A stretch of DNA of 64,000 nt from Lantana camara (taxonomy: Eukaryota; Streptophyta; Magnoliopsida; Lamiales; Verbenaceae), in assembly GCA_037501455.1 (NCBI GenBank), contig CM074861.1:100665001-100729000 (forward strand). The letters are read 5' to 3'. The notes under the pieces were generated by a model. It was not told the DNA's origin, ran no database searches, and saw nothing but the letters and a program-made list of their open reading frames with translations. The first letter of the stretch is position 1. Every line of letters starts with the position of its first letter. Shown in pieces: positions 56,290 through 64,000 of the stretch. Position numbers and translations under genes: made by a program.

Positions 56290-57144
56290 TGATGGTGTAG
56301 GAATCTGGACTTCCAAAAATTCAACAACACTTTCAATATTTGTATGAAAAGGGAAAGACCATCACAGGCGTGAGAGCCTCAGGAACTGGGTTTCCTTTTG
56401 AGCGTGGGTTCTTCTAGCTAGGATAACACCAAGAGTGCAAAATGCAGTGGCGATGCAACGATGGTGAAGGTGGTACGAAGCTTGAGAAGAAATGGAGGAA
56501 AAATGCCCAGAACAGTGAATGTTGTAGGTAATGTGGAAGATGACTTGCAGGAGAATGCAAGTGTTCTCTCCTATTTATATGTTAGGGGTAATGGTAGATT
56601 GGGTAATTGGACCGTGTGGTCCCAAACCTGTGTTGCCCTAACACGTGGTGGCCTGTGAGGGTATGAGAACGACGTTTCTGAAAAGCAGGCGGCGTGTCAG
56701 GTACAAGGTGCGCACTGCCTCTGTGTCAGAGATTGTTGGCGAGGGTCGCGCGTTGGGAAGGCTCAAGGTTAGTCTTACAGGAGTACGGATGCCCTACAAG
56801 GGAGAAGATCCTACGCGAGCGTTGGTGACGCTCGAAGGGCGCCCGAATAGGTCTCGTCCAGTAGATGATCCTTGAGCGTCAAATCTGCGAGCGTCAGAAA
56901 GCGGGTGCCCTTGTGTGGGTGCCTCCCTGGGAAGGGTGGCCTTGAGGACCGGGGTGTGAGCGTCAGGTCTGACAGCCCTAACCCTTTACTTGGACAGTTG
57001 GCCGAGGCTCATGGGCCTGTATTAGCCAGCAAGTGAGTGGGCTAGATTGACTCGCGAGCCCATCAATGCGAGCGTCCAATCTTTAAGTCGGTCAATGGCG
57101 ACACCTGGACGGCTCTGATACGAGCGTGATTTTATGTCTCATCA
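56290..57144 (-). repeat. 3' LTR of element E
   Basis: 855 bp on + from TGATGGTGTAGG to TGTCTCATCA. The minus-strand start TGATGAGACA follows the polypurine tract. At least eight GAGCG/CGCTC words occur. Minus-strand TATA box at 56572-56579. The left boundary is inferred from the LTR end of B (CCATATTCAGACCCATCA versus CCAGATTCCTACACCATCA). Confidence 0.8.
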
Positions 57145-57160
57145 TTTTGCCCCCCAAATT
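57145..57160 (-). other. Polypurine tract of element E
   Basis: AATTTGGGGGGCAAAA on the minus strand immediately before the 3' LTR, nearly identical to the tract of element A. Confidence 0.8.
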
Positions 57161-57445
57161 CTGTAGTATCCTTTGAGCGTACTGTAGAATTTTAAGAGAA
57201 GCGAGCCTTGAATTTTTGAATATCCGAGGGTCAAGCTTCTACAAGGGAAGTGACCGCTTGGCTTCCGTAACGGACACGTTCTGACATCGCATTAAATGAA
57301 GTCTTGTCCGCATTAAATGCTGAGTGGGAGCGTGGGCGCATGTGTTCCGGGAGACGTGAGGCGGTTACCAAAAGTGGTGGGCTTCCCCAGGCGGGAAATG
57401 ATTGCAATTTGAATCTCCAACCCTAATCAATGCTACCACTCTCCC

Positions 57446-57453
57446 TATAAATT
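57446..57453 (+). promoter_or_regulatory. TATA box of the antisense gene, element E
   Basis: TATAAATT, 280 bp before ATG 57733 and in line with the boxes of A and B. Confidence 0.6.
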
Positions 57454-57732
57454 GGGATCTGGAGACCCTTTGAAACTTTTCACGTTTTTAGTCTTCTCCA
57501 AGCAAAATCACAGGGAAAGAGATTCTGCGAACTTCATCAAATTCCAGCAAGCTTTTTTACTTCAATCCTTAGGTAAATCCTCTTAACTTCTGATTTCCCT
57601 TGCTAACTTTAGATTTAGGTTGAGCAACACTTCAGAAACGAGAAATCCTTTTCTTGTCGTTGAATTTGCTCCGGAATTCTTCCTTTTTGAACTTCTTGCG
57701 AAAGCTTCACCTTTAGGAATCAAAGACCAGAT

Positions 57733-58925
57733 ATGGCTGAACATCACGCAGACGCTTTCGTGAGGGAAATAGACGAGATGTCAGTTGGGAGCTCTTCCCC
57801 TCATAATAATGTGCCTACGGCGATTCCAATGGCTAGGGCCTCCCCAGGTGATGAGATTCCTACTGCTATTCCAGTGGCCAGGGCTCCGGTTGAAGCCGGG
57901 GATGAAGAGGTTGATGCCGCCGTTCAAGGAATGAACGAGCGTGCCCCTGGAGGGGTAGAAGATCTCTTTGAAGAGATGCATAATGTTATGGAAATGCAGA
58001 GACAGGGGGAGAGGGTGTTTTCCGTGCTTAATAGCGCCGTAAGACCTCAAGACCATAGGATCACGGTGGCAATTGCGACTCCCGAGTGCGTTGCAGGGCC
58101 TTCCGAGCATCAGGCCGAGGATGAGCCTCCCAGAAAACGTCAAAGAAAGGGTAAAGAGCCTGCTACGCGAGTGAGGCAAAATAACCCCCATCAGACCGAC
58201 CGGTCCCCTGATGAGATAGAGAGCATCCTGACGCCCGATGATTTGAAAGAGTTGAAGGCTAAAGTCTATTGGGCCGAGGCGGTGTTCCCTATACGTCTCC
58301 CAGTGGAGGGAGAGAGAGCAAACCGACCGCCACTTGGGATGATGAGGGTCTATCTAGATTCAATTTTGTCCGGGGGTCTAAGGTTTCCCATTCCGCCCCC
58401 GGTTGCTAACATCTGTAATTATTTGGTGTTGAGCCCTTCCCAAATCCTCCCCAATGGTATCGCGTTGATAAACACATTCGTGATGCTGATGAGGGCCACA
58501 GGTCACGAGCCCACATTAACCAATTTTGATAGTCTGATTCAGGTGGCCCGTTCGCCTCGCTAATCTCCGACAGACGGATTTTACTATGCCCAAGCTAAGT
58601 CCGGGCTGAAAATGATCGACTCCCCCTCGAAGTCGTATGGCGAAGATTGGAAGGAGAAGTACTTTTTTGTGGGGCCTCCTGGGGGGATTTTTAGAGCTTC
58701 CCGTAAGTGGTGGATACATAGACCCCGAGCCCTGGGTCAGGGATCGATCAAAAAATGATAACTTCGAGCGTTGGGCAAAGAATTTGGCCCTCGTAACGAA
58801 GAATGAGAAAAAGCTTATAAAAGCTAAGGATCTGATGAAAGACGAGGGGATATTATTCCGCTTTGGGCTCTCTCATCCTCCGGAAATGGTAGCCCACCCT
58901 CCGGCTTCGATCATGGCACTCGATG
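57733..58925 (+). pseudogene. Antisense gene of element E, exon 1 (Transposase_28-like domain), broken
   Basis: Open for 276 codons from ATG 57733: acidic N-terminus with duplicated IPMARASPGDE/IPVARAPVEAGDE, basic cluster PPRKRQRKGKEPA, and the conserved SGGLRFPIPPPVANICNYL...PSQILPNGIALINTFVMLM. TAA at 58561-58563 stands two codons after SPR, where A and B read SSP. Beyond it, frameshifts near 58690-58760 separate pieces ending KDLMKDEGILFRFGLSHPPE. A GT donor at 58926 and AG at 59052 give a 127-bp intron at the same place as in A and B. Confidence 0.75.
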
Positions 58926-59052
58926 GTTAGATTCTAGGAACTAACTTCTCTAACGTTTAGGAATAACCTCACTAACTTGCTTAAGTTGTCTTGTTTTCCT
59001 TACTATTACTTCTGATGGTATTCTTCTGACGCTCATGCCTCTGATCTTGCAG

Positions 59053-60599
59053 AAGTTCAAATACTGGCTGCTGGGATGGACGCTGAAAGTGTTGCCCAAT
59101 TGATGCACGCACAGAGGCCGAGTGCTAACCCTCAACAACCACAGTAGCAGCGGGCCCAACCCCCGAACGCCCCGAGGGGGAGAGGAGCCTGCTGAAGAAT
59201 AGGGCGAGGAAATGGTGGCGGGGGCGCTGGAAACGAAGTTCCAATTGTCGGTCCTATAGAAGACCTGACCATAGACAGCGCACGAGAGGTCACTCCACCC
59301 CCGGCCACTCCTGAGGGGCCGATTGCGCTCAGTTCCAGCAACTCCTGCAACCGCTCAGGGGAGTTAGCCCGCTTTCACGACGTAATAAGGGCTGACCGCC
59401 AGGAGAAGAGAAAGACGCTGCCGGACTCTATCCCCATTTCTAGGAAAGGGAAGGAGGTGGTCGTGGGCCGCCGTGGCGAGGGCAGCGATACCTCCTCGTT
59501 TGAGGATGAGGATTTTTGGAAAATAGGCTGTCGGGGTGATGCTCGATACAAGCGCCAACGGACGGATGGCTCTGTCCTGCTGAAGAAGAGCGCGTTCTCT
59601 GTGAATCTGGTTTCTGATATCGTCAGAAAACTTCAATTCTCCGGCGACCATGATAAGCTGAACGAGCACGATGCCGCTAGGGTCGCGGATGATGCTTGCC
59701 ATGTGCTCTTGACGGTAAGTCTCCAGTTCCCTTTGTAAAGTTTTGACTCTTTCTATTAACTCTGATAGTGATCTCTCGTTTCTGGCTTTTCAGGAGGTCA
59801 TTCCGAGGCTGAAGAATTTGCAGGGGCGAGCGCAGGCCTACTCTGAGCATAAGGCCAAATACAAGAAGTTGCTGCGCATCTCTGACCCCGGTCAGTTGCA
59901 GGAGGATTACAATATTGTTTGCTCTCAATTGACTGATGCCAACCTTGAGAAGGATAGGTTGAAGGAAGACCTGAAGCGGTCAGATGATGCCTATCTGGCT
60001 CTTGACGAGCGTCACAAGAAGCTCGAAGAGGAGCGTGATCAGATGAGGGTTGAGAATGGGGAGCTGGGCAGCAGTTGGCCGAGAGCACACGCCAGAATAA
60101 GGAAACCAAGAAGACGCTCGCTGAGTTGTAGTAAAAAGTAGCCGACTTGGAGACAAAGGTGGCCTGGGACTCAGTGGTTAAGTTTGTACGCTCAAAAGCT
60201 TTCGTTTTTGCTGCAAACCTCCATTGCTTTGACAACGCTCGGAGCTTCTTCTATAAGGCGATCGGGCAGATGGTGAGGCTGGGACTGGCTCCTGAGAGCC
60301 CTCGGAATGACGACCGCCTGCGTATGGACCTGGATGAGAACTGCGAGCCTATTGTCCGTGATAGGGATCCCTCGGAGAACCTGGCGGAGCCGGAGTATCA
60401 GGAGCTCGTGACGATGCTCCAGGAGGAGTTCATGGCGGCAAACCCCATAGATCCCGAGCCCCTTTTGATAGAGGACGAGGGTGTCATTATAGACGCTCAG
60501 GATGGCGAGGACCCAGGTGACGCAGAAACTTCTAATGCCAACGTGTTGGCCCCAGTTCCTATCTCCACTGCTCTTCCTGAACCCGAGAGCCAAGCTTAA
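59053..60599 (+). pseudogene. Antisense gene of element E, exons 2-3
   Basis: Exon 2 (59053-59714) has TAG at 59145-59147 after PQQPQ (a CAG-like site), then a Ser/Glu-rich region (GEGSDTSSFEDEDFW). The intron at 59715-59793 has GT-AG ends, the position seen in A and B. Exon 3 holds a coiled coil (EVIPRLKNLQGRAQAYSEHK; NLEKDRLKEDLKRSDDAYLA), a frameshift near 60100, then KFVRSKAFVFAANLHCFDNA and an acidic tail ending PEPESQA, TAA at 60597-60599. Exon order and introns match the other two elements. Confidence 0.7.
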
Positions 60600-61630
60600 T
60601 GAAGCCTTTCAATTGCTGTTTTAAGATTCCTTCTGTCTATTTAATTTTCATTCCAGTTTTTAAGAACATTTGACTTCTGTGGTTGATCCCCATATTCTCC
60701 ATGATGTATTCGAACTTTTCTTCCTTTGGCTTGAATGTTTCTATCAATAATGTTTGATTCTCGTTGCCTATGACTGCTGAGTATTATTTTCTCTCCATGA
60801 TTGACGCTTGTATGCATGTTTCCTTTGACGCTTTGAATATCTGCGATGGGAGTGTATGCGCGCGAGGGTGTTTCTCCTAAGGGTACCCTGGCGCATATCA
60901 CTATGTAATCTAAGTTTAGGACTTGAAAATGTCTTGAAAGATGAACGTGCGGGCGCGAGGTTATTCCTAACGAGGGTGCCCACAGTAAGGCTCGAATTTG
61001 AACTTAGGAATCCCCCAGAGGAGTTACTTAAGTATTGGCCTTAAACAGATGATGTAGGTTTCTGACTTGAACGCTCCGGTAGCCATAGTGAACTTAGAAA
61101 TCAACGATAGGATTTACTAAGTATGGAATTAAAACGAGCGCGGCTGTAATTCCCGCTTTAGTATTTAAGTGTCCGTATGAGTGTCAACTCAGAGTTTGCT
61201 ATTTACGAGCGTACTATTACCTAAGAAGGTGAGGGTCATTGGGGGGTTTATGAGCGTGAGCTGGCGTAAAAATCATCCAGTTGGCGTAAATTAAGCATTT
61301 TAGCATCCCCCTTTTTCGACACGCTCATTCCAAAGGTTTACACACTTTCGTGCGTCAAAACATTCAATGTAAAGTGTTCTCAACACATAGATAGAGTTGA
61401 TATGGAATTAATAGTTTGTTCTTTAAGCCGTTCGACGTGGAGGGCGCTCAACATGGAGTAGGCTTTAACGCAATCCAATATTCAAACCGTTAACCAAGAG
61501 AAAGCAAACAATCGACATAATAGTTGGTAAGACATTTAGTGTTACCCTAGCAATATACATAATAACAGTTATGCTTTCTGTCAAAAGAAAGTACAAGGCA
61601 CACTGGGCAGGAAATTACAAAGACAGTCAT
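60600..61630. other. Spacer between convergent genes in element E
   Basis: No gene seen. The clear 90-bp hairpin array of A and B is absent; weaker related phrases occur (GCGCGAGGGTGTTTCTCCTAAGGG and GCGCGAGGTTATTCCTAACGAGGG units near 60860-60980). Confidence 0.5.
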
Positions 61631-64000
61631 TTACACGTAAAACCGTCTAAGGTTACATGCATTCCACGGTCTAGGAAGACGCTCGCCTTGCAGAGTCTCC
61701 AGCAGGTAGGTGTTGTTCGCGCGTACCTGGACGACTTTGAAGGGGCCTTCCCAATTGGGATCCAACTTACCCACATGTTTTGAAACTTCAACCTTTTTAA
61801 GGACCACGTCCCCTAGCTGGAAAGTTCTCTCTCTGACGCGTTTGTTATACTGGTGGGCAACGGTCGCCTTTTACTTGTGGATGCGAGCCCAAGTTGTGTT
61901 CCTCCTTTCGTCTAGCAAATCCAGTTCGAACGTCCGATTGGCCTCATTGATTGCAGGCTCGAAATAGGCAACGCGTGCGGACTCTTGAGCGATCTCCGCA
62001 GGTATCATAGCCTTGGAGCCATATACGAGGGAGTAAGGGGTCTCCCCCGTTGCCGCTCGTGGGGTAGTACGGTACGCCTAGAGGGCACCTTGAAGTTCTT
62101 CTGTCTACTCCCCTTTCTTACTTTCGAGCATCATTTTCAAATGCTAGAGTATGGTTCGGTTGGTCACTTCGGCTTGTCCGTTGGCTTGAGGATGACCCAC
62201 GGAAGTGAAGCGTTTCTCAATCCCAAGTTCATAGCACCAATCCCGTGTGTCAGCAACAATGAATTGGGAACCGTTAACCGAGATGAGCACCCTCGGGATG
62301 CCATACCTGCAGATGATGTTCTTCCAAATGAAATCCCTCACAACTTTGAACGTTATCTTTGCGACCGCTTCAGCTTCGGCCCACTTAGTGAAATATTCCA
62401 CAACGAGTATTACGAATCTCTTTTGCCCGACCGCCATTGGGAGGGGTCCCACAATATCAATGCCCAATTGGTCGAAGGGCCAAGAGACATCAATAGGGAT
62501 CATTTGAGCCGCCGACAGTTGAGGGGTGTTAGAATGAAACTGGCACTTAGGGCATTTCTTGGAGTAACTGATGGCATCCTGCAGTAGCGAGGGCCAGTAG
62601 AACCCACTTCTCAAGACTTTCTTAGCCAGAATTCGACCGCCAGAATGATTCCCGCAGCTTCCGTTGTGCAAATGTTCCAACACTTCCTTGGCTTGCGAGG
62701 GCCTCAGGCACCTCAATGGCGGACCTTGGAAAGATCGCTTGAATAACCGTCCATCGCTGTCAAGAGAAAAGCGAGGGGCCTTATTCCTAACTTTTCGAGC
62801 CTCTACTTTATCGCTCGGGCAGGTCCCATCCCTCATAAACTTAATGATGTCATCAAGCCAACAAGGTTTGGAGGGATCAATCGTGTTCACCTCGCATGAG
62901 GGTTCCGTTTCGCGAATCAGCGGTTTCTCCGTTCTGAGGAATGTGATTGAACGCTCGCAAGAATCCTCCAGAGCCAATGGAAACTTGGAAAGAGCGTCTG
63001 CACGATCGTTTTCCGTCCTTGGGATCTGCAACAGATGGAATTCTTTGAATTTGGCGATCACTTCCTTAGCACTCGCCAAGTACTGCACCATAGTGGCTTC
63101 TCGAGCCTCATAAGTGCCATCAATTTGACTTGCAATCAGCTGGGAGTCAACATACGCAGTGACCCGAACGGCACCATTCTGGAGGCCTATCCTGAGCCCT
63201 TGGATTAGGGCCTCATATTCAGCCTCGTTGTTGGTGACCTGGAATGCCAGTTTAATAGCGTAATCAACTTCCACACCGCGAGCCTCTCTGAGGGTCACCC
63301 CGGCTCCCCCCTCCTCCCTTGTGAGGTCGAGGAGCCATCTATGTGTAGAAGCCACAGTCCCTCTTCCACCGAGGGCCCAGTACCCAGATTGAAACGCTCT
63401 ACCAACAGGTCTGCCACTACCTGAGCCTATATCGCGGTGCGAGGCTCGAAAGTGATGTCAAATTGACTGAGTTCAATTGACCATTTGATTAACCTCCTTG
63501 AGAAGTCCGACTTTGCAAGCACCTGCTTGAGGGGTTGGTCTGTGAGCACTGTGATAGAATGAGCTTGAAAATAAGGCCTTAGCTTTCGAGACGCATTAAC
63601 GAGCGCAAAAGCAAACTTCTCTATCTCCATATATCTCTTCTCCGCCCCTGCAAGGTTTTGCTTAAATAGTATACATACATATGTTTACGCTCGCGGACCG
63701 CCACGAGGACAGCGCTCGTAGCCTCTGCAAAGACTGAAAGGTAAATGAATAAGTTTTCTCCAGGGCTAGGCTTGGTCAACAGCGGTGCGCTCGCGAGGTA
63801 TTGCTTCATGTCCTGCAAAGCTTTCTCACATTCCACGCTCCAGGCGAAGTTGCGAGCGTTGCGCAAAATTTTGAAAAAAGGTAAGTTCCTGTCTGCCGAG
63901 CAGGAGATGAACCTGTTCAACGAAATGATCTTTTCCACCAGCACTTGGACTTCCCTCACGTTCCGAGGGGAGGGAATATCAAGAATTGCTTTAATCTTTT
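61631..64000 (-). pseudogene. pol: Element E pol remnant: RT end, RNase H, archaeal-type RNase H, integrase
   Basis: It reads from the window end to the stop at 61633-61631 after NLRRFYV. Pieces: RT tail/RNase H 63959-63621 and 63630-63427; archaeal-type RNase H and integrase 63355-62144; integrase C-terminus 62143-61631. Stops include 63427 and 62144 (Gln in B), and two TAG near 62104 and 62080 where B has Trp. Frameshifts lie near 63630 and 63340. In the integrase the second catalytic Asp is lost (ISVNGSQF instead of ISDNGSQF). It cannot act on its own. Confidence 0.87.

Larger units (their letters stand above)
56290..64000 (-). mobile_element. Element E: third Tat/Retand-type LTR retrotransposon, 5' part beyond the window
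   Basis: Minus-strand orientation: the 3' LTR is 56290-57144, then polypurine tract, antisense gene (+ strand) and pol (-). The 5' LTR, gag and most of RT lie past 64000. The antisense gene and pol align with A and B but are more divergent. Pol has several stops and frameshifts. The target duplication cannot be read without the far end. Confidence 0.88.

Noticed and set aside
57781..58191. 136-codon minus-strand frame in element E
   Set aside because: Shadow of the antisense gene exon 1, which has homologues in A and B.
61985..62587. 200-codon plus-strand frame
   Set aside because: Shadow of the minus-strand integrase of element E.

Overview
This is a plant nuclear window from a repeat-rich intergenic region with one host gene. 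Plant LTR-retrotransposon lineages, MULE-type elements with 9-bp target-site duplications (TSDs) and a many-exon GH1 beta-glucosidase gene of the iridoid/strictosidine-glucosidase type all point to a flowering plant, probably an asterid (Lamiales-like; inference only). No prokaryotic, organellar or structural RNA genes were seen.

Layout. 1-377 is host DNA ending inside a MITE-like element whose other half resumes at 37008. 378-15020 is element A, a Ty3/gypsy Tat/Retand-type retrotransposon on + with TSD ATATC; it carries element D (2157-4492), an Athila-type 5' LTR plus gag fragment, inside its own gag. 15023-37002 is element B, a second Tat-type element on + with TSD TCAAT, inserted two bases beyond the end of A. 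Its 3' LTR is split by element C (27036-36425), a Ty1/copia-type element on - with 2.25-kb LTRs and TSD GCTTC. 37011-43690 is AT-rich intergenic DNA with a SINE-like relic, tandem repeats, a 1.7-kb MULE-like element (39990-41721) and related MITEs. 43770-52319 is the 13-exon GH1 beta-glucosidase gene, whose exon 3 is split by a young 4.4-kb non-autonomous LTR element F (44203-48564, TSD ATATG). 52320-56289 holds a MULE-type MITE (53107-53451), an NSUN-like RNA methyltransferase gene fragment (about 54350-54520) and a partly duplicated segment. 56290-64000 is element E, a third Tat-type element on -, cut by the window end.

How the parts work together. A, B and E share one plan: LTR, a GGCGCC-type primer-binding site (seen in A and B; beyond the window in E), gag-protease-RT-RNase H-archaeal-type RNase H-integrase, and then a convergent antisense gene with its own TATA-box promoter just inside the 3' LTR and two GT-AG introns at conserved positions. 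In A and B a 90-bp tandem hairpin array lies where sense and antisense genes converge. B keeps a 1184-codon pol ORF with an intact integrase triad, but its gag-protease part is broken; A and E carry many stops and frameshifts. Most premature stops replace Gln or Trp codons, as expected from deamination of methylated cytosine. The beta-glucosidase would be intact in all 13 exons without element F, so the insertion allele in this sequence is probably a recent null.
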